Assembly: GCA_030220185.1 (NCBI GenBank)
Contig: JASPKZ010007295.1
Coordinates: 714,501-778,500 of the forward strand
Direction of reading: 5' to 3'
Origin: Diploptera punctata
Taxonomy: Eukaryota; Arthropoda; Insecta; Blattodea; Blaberidae
Length of the DNA: 64,000 nt
Under the pieces are notes generated by a model. It was not told the origin of the DNA and ran no database searches. It worked only from the letters and a program-made list of their open reading frames with translations. Below, one piece after another: positions 20,965 through 31,584 of this stretch (its first letter is position 1; every line of letters begins with the position of its first letter). Position numbers and translations under genes: made by a program.

Positions 20965-21440
20965 CATTTACAGTGCTCTCTCTATCTTCGGGTTTTTACA
21001 GCTGTTGCCGTCTTCCCGTGCCAAACATCCAAAGCCAACGACCTTGGGCATCTTCGATGCTTAGCCCTCTAACTTGCATTATTGTCTTCATGTTTTCCTT
21101 CCATGTTAACTTTGGTCTCCCTCTTTCTTCTTTCTGGTCGGATGCTATTGATATAGTTGCTTCGGACATCGCTCATCTTCCATTCTTAAAACATGTCCTA
21201 ACCACTTTAATTCCTTCCCCTCGATTCTTTAAATTATGCTTTCGTCCGCTTCCATTATATTTCTAATTTCCTTACTTGTGACATGGTCTAATTTTGACTT
21301 TCTAGCACTTCTGCGTAAATAATCCATTTCCAGAGCTATTAGTCTATTCTTGTAGTACTTAATGATTGTCCATACCTCACTTCCATGCATTGAAACAGAT
21401 TCCACCAATATTTTACCAATATATTTTTGTGTCAATACTA
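20965..21440 (-). mobile_element. LINE 3' fragment between P4 arms
   Basis: The minus-strand frame at 21229-21435 reads GKILVESVSMHGSEVWTI, NRLIALEMDYLRRSARKSKL, EIRNIMEA, the post-RT region of an RTE-like LINE. Downstream, decayed frames continue the basic tail to about 20970. Confidence 0.75.
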
Positions 21441-21740
21441 ATAAAATTCATTGTTAAAACCGTTGAGGTGGAGAGTCGTCCTCAACTTATAAAATCTTTA
21501 TGCCTGTAGGCCTTTCAGAACATCCGTTCCATGTTCAGCAGGTCCCTCTTCGCTACATCTAGTATGATGGTTAATGCTGCTGGTCCTAATGTGGTGTTGT
21601 GAGTCACCAGCAGCATCAACCATCATACTAGATGTTGTAGCAAAGAGGGACCTGCTGCAGATGGAAAGGATGATCTGAAAGGCCTACGGCATAAAGATTG
21701 CATATTTTATAAGTTGAGGACGACGGATTTTACCTAAGAA
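21440..21740. mobile_element. Penelope-like hairpin, type P4, complete
   Basis: Long inverted repeat whose centre contains CATCTAGTATGATGGTTAAT and its complement. Both arms carry GAAAGGCCTAC and end with GTTGAGGACGAC. The CTGATGA box is decayed in both (CTGAACA-like and CTGCAGA). Confidence 0.7.
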
Positions 21741-22160
21741 GGTATATTTTAACTTATTGTATTTTATATTTTTGTGTGTGTTTCCAAATATGCTTATCCC
21801 GCCATATGGAATTTAACGATGGTATTATTTTGCACATATAGAGTGATCATTATGTTAAAGTTGCTCCAACATAAGCCCATATTGATGACATTGTACAACA
21901 TAAGAAATGTCAAATGTCGACAAATGCTTACGACACACAGAATAATATGCAAACAGAAAGTAAAAATAAAACAATTTATTTACAGGAATTACTACTTTGT
22001 TACAAGTACCTACATCTTTCGAGATGGATTAATTTGTTTTGTTATTGGATTATAATTCGGGTATCATAGTATATTCATTTTTTGTCAGTACAAGTAATTT
22101 CTTCATGTATGTTTATTTTCTAATATTAAAAATGAATTGACGGAGTCAACCACTGAAAAA
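21741..22160. other. No recognised gene
   Basis: A 93-codon frame at 21774-22055 resembles no known family. Confidence 0.5.
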
Positions 22161-22164
22161 CATT

Positions 22165-22400
22165 TAAAAAATCGCTCTATCGGTCGCAATTGAAGATGTC
22201 TCACAATGAAACTCAGTATATGCTATTAAAATAAACTGAGGTAGATATTATCAAAATATCGGCGAAATCCGAACATTAGAAATGTTGATTTAACTGAAAT
22301 CTGATATTAAACATTGGCTCTAGCAACCTCCATGTTTGGTTCTTCGCAGTGTATATCATTTTACATACAGGTTTTCAAGTACTGAGAGTGTTTATCCGCA
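22165..22400 (+). repeat. Repeat W copy 2
   Basis: Diverged match to 9838-10060. Like that copy it lies near a Helitron-like GATATTAGCTAGTATA terminus, so W may belong to the same composite. Confidence 0.6.
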
Positions 22401-22454
22401 ATCTCTTATACTCTAAAACGAAAATTTAAAATCATATTTATTTTGTATTTACTT

Positions 22455-22525
22455 AGGCTTTCACGGCCGGAGATGATATGATGATCTTAAAGATGATTCC
22501 CGGGGTGTAGGCCGTGGTCTTCAGG
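22455..22525 (-). mobile_element. Penelope-like P1 fragment
   Basis: GATGATCTTAAAGATG, GGGGTGTAGGCCGTGGTCTT and CAGGCT match the P1 arm outer end; the ribozyme-like part is missing. Confidence 0.6.
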
Positions 22526-22534
22526 CTATTTATT

Positions 22535-22577
22535 TTATTTATTTAAACAGCGCACGCCTGATATTAGCTAGTATATA
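22535..22577 (+). mobile_element. Helitron-like 3' end
   Basis: AGCGCACGCCTGATATTAGC and then TAGTATA match the terminus at 9636-9662. Confidence 0.5.
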
Positions 22578-22985
22578 GAGACCAAATAATATAATGAATT
22601 GCTTACTATAATTTATTGATTTCATTTACTCTTTTATTGATTTTTTATTTATTGAATTTATTGGTCACTACTAAGTGCTAAAAGTGCTAAAAGATCAATA
22701 ATATTTAAATAAATATTAATAAAAATTATAGAGTTTTTACACGCTTTATATTAGCTTGACCTGTATCTAACTACGTAACGGACATGAATCTATGTAACGG
22801 AATTTTTTAATACGATTTTCACCAACTTAAAAACATTGGATCGACTTGAAACTTTGTATACTTGTAAAGGACCGATGCCAATACAATAATTTCATTTTTT
22901 CTACAATCCTGGCCAGAATCATTAGAAAATAAAAAAAATTAAAAACAGGTATAATAGGTTGCGGACGTATCGATTTTTTAGTCAA
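22578..22985. other. No recognised feature
   Basis: AT-rich. Confidence 0.5.
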
Positions 22986-22986
22986 C

Positions 22987-23077
22987 GTTGTAAGAGCTCA
23001 GTTAGTAGAGCGGGGGACTGTAGAGGTATATAATTTCAGTAATCCATAGGTCGCTGGTTCAAATCCGGCCCGGATTT
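22987..23077 (+). tRNA. tRNA-Tyr-like (GTA) with intron, acceptor stem degraded
   Basis: D-arm GCTCAGTTAGTAGAGC, anticodon loop CTGTAG with GTA at 23020-23022, an intervening sequence of about 18 nt (23024-23041), then AGGTCGCTGG, TTCAAAT and CCGGC. The intron position one base after the anticodon is the normal place for eukaryotic tRNA-Tyr. A T run follows as a possible pol III terminator. The 5' and 3' acceptor strands (GTTGTAA against CCGGATT) do not pair, so this is probably a pseudogene copied from DNA, not from a mature tRNA. Confidence 0.65.
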
Positions 23078-23149
23078 TTTTAGAAGAATATTAAGCAATT
23101 AAATTTTCATGGAATTCAGGTTTATGGCAATCAATGAAAATAAAAATTA

Positions 23150-23670
23150 AAAAAAATAAGCAATAGTTTAAAAAATAAACAACACGCTTTATTAGAAAAC
23201 CAAACTAAAAAATAAAAAAAATAAATAATTAAAAAAACTAAAACAACACGCTTTACTACATAATTTTAATTTCCAACACGCTTGGTATAAAATTAAAGTG
23301 GTCAACAAAAAAATCATCTCCAACACATCTAGAATAAAACTAGAGTTATCTACAAAAAATAATTTACCATCAAAAGCGTGGGGTGCTTTTTATGGTTTTT
23401 ACGTTTTCTTCTTAGATACTTTACGTTTACCAATATCTGTTTATTATCAAATATATTAATTGATATAGAGCACCACACGCTTTTGATCGTAAAATATTTT
23501 TTTTTATAACTGTAGTTTTATTCTAGATGTGTTGGAGATGATTTTTTGTTGACCACTTAAATTTTTCCCAAGCGTGTTTGTAAATTAAAATTATTTTTAA
23601 ATTTTAGATCGGTTTTTTAATAAAGCGTGTTGTTTTAGTTTTTTTAAACTATTATTTATTTTATTTTTAC
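23150..23670. repeat. 500-bp foldback with AACACGCTT motifs
   Basis: Arms about 23150-23390 and 23420-23670 are imperfect inverted copies: ACAACACGCTTTATTAGAAA mirrors TTAATAAAGCGTGTTGTTTT, and the inner CAACACATCTAGAATAAAAC mirrors TTTTATTCTAGATGTGTTGG. AACACGCTT or a close variant occurs several times in each arm. No frame, no transposase; a foldback or MITE-like unit. Confidence 0.85.
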
Positions 23671-24345
23671 AAGTCATGTATATAAATTCCATGCTCTAAA
23701 GCGAATTATATTTTTAATAAGAACGGATGTAACATTTTCTTATTTTTAAACTAGGAAGGAGCAAAGTTGGAGATGGAGTTGAATGGAATGTTTACAATGT
23801 GCCAATATAAAGTTGATTAGCTCAAACATGGCTTGTTATTTTTTGTTTTGTCTTCTTGGAAACAACATTATGTGCATCACAATTACAGTAAATAAAACGA
23901 CAAACAAGAAAATATACGCTACATTTTCATTACAGTTCCCTGTGAATAAACACTTTCTTATTAGTTTTCTTATTTATTCAGAATCTTATCAAAGTCTTTC
24001 TTCCTCTTATTGTGTAATTTATTTCTTGATTTACAAACGTATAACTGTAGTACAACACGGTATCTTAAGAATGGACTCAACCATTTTATCTTGATTACAA
24101 ATTTTATTTCATACTGTGTCGAATTTCAATATTATACGATCTTATAAAATGCTCTACAAATATAATAATACATTAACATATAGGTACTGTAATATTCATA
24201 AAAATAATGCAATTTCCTTATACACATGAATAAGCCTAAACGGTTTATTCATAGACGGAGTTTCCAACTGGTAACGTTTAACATTTCCAGGCCTGGAATT
24301 TCTACAAAATTTAAAATTTGTTTTTACATCAGTTAAAGTTAAAAT
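23671..24345. other. No recognised gene
   Basis: A 103-codon frame at 23783-24094 is hydrophobic and serine-rich without family resemblance. Confidence 0.45.
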
Positions 24346-24349
24346 TTAT

Positions 24350-25195
24350 TTATATGTTTTCGAATTACGGTGATGATGTAGTACTATTGGCCGATAGTGA
24401 GGAGATAGAAAAGGACAACACGCACACACTATTGAGTAACAATAAGAAATTGGGACTGAAAGTAAATATTAATAAAACTAAATATAGATGGTCACACGCA
24501 GAAATACATTATGGACCTATAATGGAAATGGAAAGCTAATGACAAATGAGGGAAATTTTGAGGAAATGGCTGAATTCAAATACCTAGGAACAATAATCAC
24601 AAATAGGAATGAGATGCACAAAGAAATTAAACATAGGCTCAATTCTGGAAATGCATGCTATTATGCATTACAGAGACTTTTGATGTCCCAACTCCTTTCA
24701 AAAAACGTTAAACTGCGAATATATAAAACTATTTTCTACCAGTTGTATTATATGGATGCGAAACATGGACTCTTACTTTAAGGGAGGAAAGGAGATTACG
24801 AGTATTTGAGAATAAAGTATTTAGGAAAATTGTTGTACCAAAGAGAGATGAACAGACAGGTTAATGGAGAAGATTACATAACAATGAACTACTGGTCTTT
24901 ATAGGAAGCCAGGTATAATGAGAAGAGTTAAGTCTCATAGACTGCAATGGACAGGACACGTGGCACATATGGGGAATGAAAGAGGTGTATGGAAGCTTCT
25001 TGTAGGAAAACCAGAGGAGAAGCGCCCAGTTGGTAGACCAAGAATGAGGTGGGAGAATAACATTAACTATGATTTGGGGAAGTAGATTATACAGGGAATG
25101 ATTGAAAAGCATTAGCTCAGGATATGGATGTATGTAGGGCTTATGTCCGCGCGGTCATGAACCTACGGGTTCGATAGTGCCAGTGAGTAAGTATG
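24350..25195 (+). mobile_element. LINE-1 family 3' fragment including RT palm
   Basis: Starts at the reverse-transcriptase C box: NYGDDVVLLADSEE, then LGLKVNINKTKY; after a frameshift EFKYLGTIITNRNEMHKEIK and HRLNSGNACYYALQRL. The region then decays with stops through the C-terminal tail to a conserved terminus GGGTTCGATAGTGCCAGTGA and a TAAG tail. The catalytic motif is YGDD rather than YADD. Dead, 5'-truncated; the most complete member of this family here. Confidence 0.85.
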
Positions 25196-25199
25196 TAAG

Positions 25200-25515
25200 T
25201 AAGAAAGTACGTTTTCGAATTGAAGTATTTTTAGTGGTTTAAGACACATTTGTTTTTCCATATTTCAAGGTATACTATATATTTTTAAATATTTATAAAA
25301 ATTCAATAACTGGATCTTTTGCTTTAAATATACTTATTTCTTTATGTGTCAAAGTTATTCTTGTTACACAATGCTTTATGTTATTTTTACTAGCATCTGT
25401 ATTTTAAAGCTGAATTTTTGAATTTCAATGGAATATTGAAAATAAGTGGTATGTATACTCTATACATTCCATTCCACTAACTTAGTTTAATCTCTCACCT
25501 TATATGTACTATATT
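25200..25515. other. No recognised feature
   Basis: AT-rich. Confidence 0.5.
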
Positions 25516-25519
25516 TTAA

Positions 25520-25690
25520 CATGCCATAAGCCACCCGGGCCTTACAGTGGAATGACTTCCCAGGAGAAGGATTTAAACTGTGAATCACATACTTTTTGAC
25601 CACATAATGACATGGAGGGCCTACCCGAATGAGTGATCAGCCTAATGTGAGGCTCTCCTTCGAGACAATACAAAATAAAGACGAAACACA
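25520..25690. repeat. Repeat U copy 1
   Basis: Blocks CACCCGGGCCTTACA, TTGACCACA, GACATGGAGGGC and ATGAGTGATCAGCC align with 32440-32630 in the same order. Unclassified. The 159-codon minus frame through it has no independent support. Confidence 0.6.
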
Positions 25691-25727
25691 TATATGTACA
25701 CAGATTCATACTAAACATGGCGAATAT

Positions 25728-25922
25728 GAATGTGATTATGATGGCCTGATTATGTTCGGGGATCGTTTGAGTTTTAAAGATTCCTAACATTTGTCTTTCG
25801 ATTGAAAACCCCCGAAAAAATCCATCGTGCAGTAAACTTGTCCCGACCGGAGGTAGAGTCCGGGACCGCTGCATATGAGGCAGCGATGGTACCACGTGAC
25901 CATAGCGGTGGACTACGTTTAA
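25728..25922 (-). mobile_element. SINE-B copy, diverged
   Basis: Minus strand: tRNA-like head beginning GTCCACCGCTATGGTCACG, decayed B box, then the ACAAATGT and CCCCGAACATAATC segments of SINE-B. Abuts SINE-A at 25925. Confidence 0.75.
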
Positions 25923-25924
25923 CA

Positions 25925-26195
25925 TTAAAAGGTAAAGGTAAAGTGATCCCACTACAGGCCTCAGGAGGCCCTTGGAGCAGTAGGAGGTTAAGGCTCCCAC
26001 TTTTTTCTGGACAATCGGCACTTGATGTCAGCCGAGTTGTCAACCCTGCGTGACGGGCGCCTTTATTCCCAAAACAAGGACCGGTACTCTTTTTTCGTTA
26101 GAGGCTAAGTCGACCCCAGGGCCATAGTGCCGCCAAAGGGTTTGAGTCAATTTAAAAATCCTGATCCCACCGGGACTCGAACCCTCGACCTTAGT
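25925..26195 (-). mobile_element. SINE-A copy 3, truncated inside the tRNA head
   Basis: Body complete; the sequence breaks after CGGGACTCGAACCCTCGACC, so the 5' half of the tRNA-like head is missing. Confidence 0.85.
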
Positions 26196-26199
26196 ACAT

Positions 26200-26825
26200 G
26201 AAAATAGTTAGGCCCTATATTGTCATGCTATATGAACCAAAAAAAAAAATTCTATGAATAAGAACTGAGTTTACAGTACCCTCCCCCCCCCGCTTCCCTT
26301 ATAAACGTATGACAACGTAAACAGTACTAAACCCAGCAGTGAAACATGTACACTTGTGCAACATACTAAAACAGTAAATTGGTTTATATAAGAAAATAAC
26401 TGAATAACTTAAAATTATCAGTTAAATTTAGTAGAAAAAAAACATTTAAATTGCTCTATAATGAAAATAAACAACATAAATAGAATCTAACAATATTTTT
26501 CAGCTGCCATTCAGTATCAGACATATCAAACGTAATTTCACAATTTGCAATTTTCTGTACGTATTCCGAGCTAAGTTCCAGTTATATTGTAAACAAACTT
26601 GTATAAGAAATTACTTCGCTGACAACGTCTATTGGGGGAACAGTGGTGCTACTTTTATCCTCCATAAAACTAAATTGTGTACGGAAATATCATAGACAGA
26701 AACATTGTTTATAGGATACATCATATCTGACGCGGAAATAAGACAGAATACAAAGCGTGAAATTATAGCAATAATTAGGAACTTCTCTATTTCTTATTTA
26801 TTTAATATATGTATATATGTATGTA
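26200..26825. other. No recognised feature
   Basis: Includes an A run and a C run (26281-26291); no gene seen. Confidence 0.5.
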
Positions 26826-26826
26826 T

Positions 26827-27593
26827 TTTGAGGAAGTGGCTGAATTCAAATACCTAGGAACAGTAATCATAAATAGGAATGAGAATGCACAAAGAAATTA
26901 AATATAGGCTCAATTCTGGAAATGCCCTGCTATTATGTATGTGCAGAGACTTTTGATTTTGCTCCCAACTCCTTTCAAAAAACATTTCAAGCTGCGAAAT
27001 ATATAAAACCACTATTTCTACCAGTTACAGTTATATTACTATGGCCGGTAGCGACGAAACATTTGGACTCTTACTTTACGGCGAGGTAAGGAGATTCCCG
27101 CAGGATTTGAGAATAAAGTACTTAGGAAGGCGAAAATTTTGGACAAAGAAGAGATGAAATGAGGATATGAACAGACAGGGTGAATGGAGAAGGAAATACA
27201 TAACAATGAAATACATGGTCTTTATAGGAAGCCAGATATAATAAGAAACAGATTAAGTCCTCCGCTAGACTGCGATGGGCAGGACATGTAGCGCGTCTTC
27301 TAATGCGGGATGAACTTTTGAAAGACGTGCATGGAAACTTCTTGCAGGAAAGCCAAAAGGAAAACGCCCAGTTGGTAGACCAAGAATGAGGTGGGAGAAG
27401 AACATTAACTATGATTTGAGGGAAGTAGATTATACAGGGAATTTAAAACAAATGGGCATATTGACTACATATTTATTTTAATTATACAGGGAATGATTGG
27501 AAAGCATTAACTCAGGATAGGAATGTATGGAGAGCTTATGTCCGCGCGGCCATGAACCTACGGGTTCGATAGTGCCAGTGAGTAAGTAAGTAA
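26827..27593 (+). mobile_element. LINE-1 family 3' fragment with internal insertion
   Basis: Begins at the EFKYLGT segment also seen at 24560 and runs to the family terminus GGTTCGATAGTGCCAGTGAG. Many small indels. A 38-bp foreign piece at 27443-27480 is flanked by two copies of ATTATACAGGGAAT. Confidence 0.8.
27443..27480 (+). mobile_element. 38-bp Penelope-like P3 terminus with 14-bp target duplication
   Basis: AATGGGCATATTGACTACAT matches the outer end of the P3 hairpin (AATGGGTACATTGACTACAT at 15328-15347). The host LINE segment ATTATACAGGGAAT is duplicated on both sides (27429-27442 and 27481-27494). Comparison with intact LINE-1 copies, which have one copy of that segment, shows this is an insertion. 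Confidence 0.75.
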
Positions 27594-27595
27594 GG

Positions 27596-27596
<1 letters not shown>

Positions 27597-27629
<33 letters not shown>

Positions 27630-27632
27630 TAA
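27597..27632. repeat. (AT)n(AC)n microsatellite
   Basis: Compound AT then AC dinucleotide run. Confidence 0.95.
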
Positions 27633-27713
27633 TGGGCCTACCTAATCAGACGTATTACACTTTTTCCATGATGTCGATAGATATCATTCATCATCATCAT
27701 CTTCATTCATGGA

Positions 27714-28478
27714 CTAGGTCTGTTGACTCGTTCCGACTTCAGCCCATCTCTTTCTAGGTCTGCCCACATCTCGGGTGCCTTTAGGTTTGTATTTTGTTAT
27801 TTGTTTTGGATATCTATCTTCATTCATTCTGTCTATGTGTTGCTTCCATTTTTGTCTATATGTATCCATTTTATCAGTTATTGCAAATATTTCAAGTTCC
27901 TGTCTTATTTCTGTGTTCTTGATTCTGTCTTCCTTAGTGCACCCTTTAACAGATCTCAAAAATTTCATTTCTGCCGCCGTTATCCTACTTAGGTCTTGTT
28001 TTTTATGTATCCAGGCTTCTGAACCATAGAGCAGTACTGGTACTGCCAACATTTTATAAAATTTCAGTTGGGTCTCTCTTCTTGTTTTGTTATTTAGTGT
28101 TCGTTTTATCGTACCACATATTCCCTGGAATTTTGCTATTTTATTATTTATATCATTATCATAATTAAATGAAATGTCACATCCTAGATAATTGAGATGG
28201 TTCACCTGTTCTATGATTTTGTTTTTTATTACTATTTTCGATCTGATTTGATTTTTCCCTTGGAATGCCATTACCTTAGTTTTTTCTATGGATATTTTGA
28301 GATTATATTGTTCACATATATTATGTAGTTTAAAAATATTCCTCTGAAGTTCGTCTTCTGTATTTGCTATTATTACCTGGTCATCAGCGTATAATAATGT
28401 TTTCAAGTAGTGTGTTTTATCTAATTTTATTCCTTTATTTGTTTCTTCGTTCCATTTTTTTATTATATCATTGATGTA
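27714..28478 (-). pseudogene. LINE-3 reverse transcriptase, C-terminal 250 codons, open
   Basis: The longest intact coding stretch in the window. Reading upstream of the first Met, the frame stays open to about 28478 and starts LYINDIIKKWNEE. It then gives LLYADDQVIIANTEDELQ (YADD, the catalytic C box of reverse transcriptase), ISIEKTKVMAFQGK, HLNYLGCDISF, LLYGSEAWIHKKQ, FLRSVKGCTKEDR, KWKQHIDRMNEDRYPK and a GRPRKRW end. It is the palm, thumb and C-terminal tail of a non-LTR retrotransposon RT. The N-terminal RT, the endonuclease domain and the 5' end are missing, so the copy cannot move by itself. Confidence 0.88.
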
Positions 28479-28499
28479 TAGATAGATATCATTTATTTA

Positions 28500-28898
28500 C
28501 AATTTAATTACGAGGAGAATTTAAGTTCCATGCTAAATTACCTGTAACTTCTACTGTCATTTCACTACATCCTCAGTTCCTAATTTAGAATCAATATGGA
28601 GGTCGGTTAGACTCTTTTTTTTATCTAAGAATAATTCTTACATTTTTGATAAAAATACCTATATTTTCTGTTCACCAGGATATTTTTCCGTAAACTATTT
28701 GAAAACATTAAAAAAATGTTTCTCTCCGCTTTTCAAATACTTTCCTTTGCAATATCATGATTATACGAATTCGGCTATTTTCAAACAACTGAAATTCCAA
28801 CATATTCTACATTGCGCATGCGTAAGAATAAAACAGTGTTTATTTAATCTATTAAAATTGTATTGTTGTATTCTTGCTTAGATCAGTTGATATGTAAT
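28500..28898. other. No recognised gene
   Basis: A 60-codon frame at 28699-28881 has no family. Confidence 0.5.
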
Positions 28899-28899
28899 A

Positions 28900-29005
28900 A
28901 CACAATTCATAATTTGTTAACATGTCTGAAGAACAGCTGTCACTGAATTATATAATAAATATGAAAATCAAATAAAACTACGTTTTATTTCATTTAATTA
29001 ATTAT
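28900..29005 (+). mobile_element. Penelope-like P5 tail lacking stem II
   Basis: AATTTGTTAACATGTCTGAA, GAACAGCTGTCACTGAATTA and AAATATGAAAATCAAATAAA match the P5 hairpin at 35104-35328. The 16 nt forming the stem II hairpin and part of the GAAA box are missing after CTGAAGAA (28925-28932). Confidence 0.7.
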
Positions 29006-29035
29006 TAAAATTGTAATTATATATTTTGAGATTTT

Positions 29036-29115
29036 GATGATCTTGAAGATTTTCGGGCTGTAGGCCGTGGTAGTGAGGCTTGTAGTTCCCCGGCCGTGAA
29101 AGTCTACGGTAATAC
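29036..29115 (-). mobile_element. Penelope-like P1 outer fragment
   Basis: GATGATCTTGAAGATTTTCG, GGCTGTAGGCCGTGG and AGGCTTGTAGTTCCCC match the P1 arm; it stops before the ribozyme-like core. Confidence 0.65.
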
Positions 29116-30410
29116 ATATTTTGAGATTATCCTATATAACTTACACAGCCATTTGCTAGATAATATATATTTTAATATTTTTATTTTCTCTCTATCCAGT
29201 GTTAGGGAACTGAATTTTCTTAAATGCTCAAAAGTGAAATCGTTATTCGGCCAATGTAATTAGTCATCATCAACATCTTTGTTTATATTCGAACTTGAAC
29301 TTAGCTCAGTAGAGGTAAAAAAGAAAATGGAATAGTGGCTGAAGTAGGAATTTTGTCAATAGAGAAAAATTACCCACTATAGAACACTTTTTTACACTCC
29401 CTGTAGTATTATATATCATGAAATGTTAATATAGATTTATATTGTTTATAAATAGCATGTTACGATGCGAGAAGTGGTTTTTACAGAAGCGAGGAGAATG
29501 TTTAAAAACCGAGCGATAGAGAGATTCTGTAAAACACTTCAGAAACGTGCGATGAACATTATTTTTTGCTGGATGGTGTTTTCAAAATAATAAATATTAG
29601 TAAAATAATAACATCTTTGTTGGAAATATTTGCGTTGATTATAAACAACTGACTAACGTTAACAGTGTGGGCAATGTTTATCCGTTGAAACTACATGAGG
29701 CCGTGGCACCAATCCGTAATAAAATCGCATCAAGTACGTATTTATTGTTTTATATTGTTTCAAATGAAGTTCAGTTCATTTAAAATGCAGTAATTTATTT
29801 CGTATAATGTATATTAACACTACATTTTGGATATTTTTGGTATATACATTGTAGGTAGTATACATAGAGGGCAGTGGTTTAATTCCCAAACGTGGTTTGT
29901 AATATGTAATATTACATATAGCTATTTTATTACTGTACAGTGTTTAGGTTGGTAACCCTAAAATGTAGGAAGTTGAACTTTGAATCATGGTCGTCATTGC
30001 TGTAAGTACGACAAAATGCACTATCGCGCAAAAAATGTTTTATTCACAAACGATAACCGAGCGTCTAAATACTCAGTGTGAGTGCGCTTCGCTTTGTGTA
30101 GTTTTCGATACCTTAGTTGCGTACAGAAACGACATGGACTCTGATCATGCAGTATAAAACATTTTACGTTATCAGTACATTTCGACTACAGGATACGTAC
30201 TTTGAAAGACAGCACTGAACTGGTTTGTAATTTCTCTTATCTGTTGTCAGTGCGGAATATTTGTGTGAGCGCATAGGTGCTCTGAGAATACGTAATGCAC
30301 CCCTGACTTATACACCCCATGTGTAGAATTCATCGCGTTAATATTTTTGCTCGCAAAAGACCTAGCAGTCAATCCTAGTATGTATTTACAAATGTTTAAT
30401 ATTATAAAAT
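29116..30410. other. Long interval with no recognised feature
   Basis: About 1.3 kb. No frame with family resemblance, no repeat matched elsewhere in this window. The 70-codon frame at 30247-30459 overlaps a SINE. Confidence 0.5.
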
Positions 30411-30413
30411 TAT

Positions 30414-30735
30414 TAAGGCGGCTCCGTTGCGCAAGCGTTAGAGGCTCGCCTCTCACCACTGGGGTCCCGAGATCGAGCCTCGGTCACTCCATGAGGGTTT
30501 CGTGGTCGACGAAACAGAGCTGGGCAGGTTTTTCTCGGGGTTTCTCCCGCTTTCCCCTGCCACAATATCATTCCACCATTTCTCCATACTCATCCCATCC
30601 ATTTCATTAAATTCGTTCATCTGCCCCTGTGATGGTGCGTCAGGCGTGGTCGGCCGGCAGCCTTGTCATTCATAGACCTCTATATAAGGGACTTCATCTC
30701 ATCTTTTCCCTCGATCCGACCCTGAGTTGGACACT
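30414..30735 (+). mobile_element. SINE-C (tRNA-headed), single copy here
   Basis: Head: GGCGGCTCCGTTGCGCAAGC, GTTAGAGGCTCGCCTCTCA, CCCGAGATCGAGCCTCGG, a tRNA-like layout. The body contains TTTCTCGGGGTTTCTCCCGC and CGTGGTCGGCCGGC, and ends near GACACTAGTTGAGGATA. GC content is clearly higher than the surroundings. Only one copy is in the window, so the family assignment rests on structure. Confidence 0.75.
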
Positions 30736-30779
30736 AGTTGAGGATATTTATATTTTAATAATATTGTTACTTAATAGGT

Positions 30780-30975
30780 CTGTATCCTTACCTTTGTAAA
30801 TTATTAACGCTCTGTAGGCCTTTTGGGACTAGCCTCATCAACAGCAGGAGGAGCAAGAATAGGTATATAAATATAGACCTACCTCCTGCTCCTTCTGCTG
30901 ATGATGAGACTGGACCCGAAAGGCCTACAAGGAATCAGTAGTTTACAAAGTTGAGGAGACGGACCTATTAGATAA
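30780..30975. mobile_element. Penelope-like hairpin, type P4
   Basis: Inverted repeat around AAGAATAGGTATATAAATAT. The right arm on the plus strand reads CTGATGA, TGAGACTGGACCC, GAAA, GGCC, TACA (about 30898-30929), then a tail ending GTTGAGGAGACGG. The left arm is its mirror with CTGTTGATGA. Body resembles 20890-20963. Confidence 0.72.
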
Positions 30976-31208
30976 CAATTTTACAACTTTATATTATAAA
31001 TTTAATTTTGTGATTAATACCTGAACGGAATTGTATTATGAATTTAATAACGTTCAATTTACAAATAAGAAAACGGGGATTCTATACAACATGTGAGGTG
31101 AAAATGTTTTCTAGGTTTCAATCATACACCATACGCATGTGCCAACAATCGGGAAGCGGTTTACACTATGTAATCATGGGATGTAGCCAACATATACACG
31201 ATATTTAA
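30976..31208. other. No recognised feature
   Basis: AT-rich. Confidence 0.5.
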
Positions 31209-31210
31209 CG

Positions 31211-31313
31211 AACCTAAAAGCTAACCTAATGCAATTTAAGCACTCTAACCTGTGAAATACCAACCTAAAAGCTAACCTAACGCAATTTAAGCACTCTAAC
31301 CTGTGAAAGAATG
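31211..31313. repeat. 51-bp tandem duplication
   Basis: The block starting AACCTAAAAGCTAACCTAA at 31211 repeats at 31262, with near identity through CACTCTAACCTGTGAAA. Confidence 0.9.
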
Positions 31314-31384
31314 CAACGCCCAACAATAAATAATTTCTGACATTCTGAAGTATGTGTGTGCAGTTAATTAGTACATATTCTACA

Positions 31385-31560
31385 CTGGCTGGATGATCAT
31401 CTACATCTGTGATTGACACATGTGGATGTGAGGCCAGCAGCCGGATGGTAGGCTAAGGGCCTTCTAGACCTGTTGCGCCAGGAGTTTTTTCTATGTTGGC
31501 TACACTGGATATTCGTTAAAGTCAATATGGCTGTCATGTCTTCATGCCACGTATGTAGTA
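31385..31560 (-). repeat. Repeat V copy 2
   Basis: Reverse-complement match to 3560-3680: AGAAGGCCCTTAGCCTACC, CCTCACATCCACATGTGTC and GATCATCCAGCCA. Confidence 0.6.
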
Positions 31561-31584
31561 AAATATCGTAGGAAAAAATCTTCT

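Noticed and set aside
25542..26021. 159-codon minus-strand frame
   Set aside because: It crosses repeat U, SINE-B and SINE-A in one frame, so it is a chance reading frame over unrelated repeats.
31211..31313. CCTAA-containing tandem units, possible telomeric repeat
   Set aside because: Insect telomeres are TTAGG arrays; here CCTAA occurs only within a two-unit 51-bp duplication and is not arrayed.
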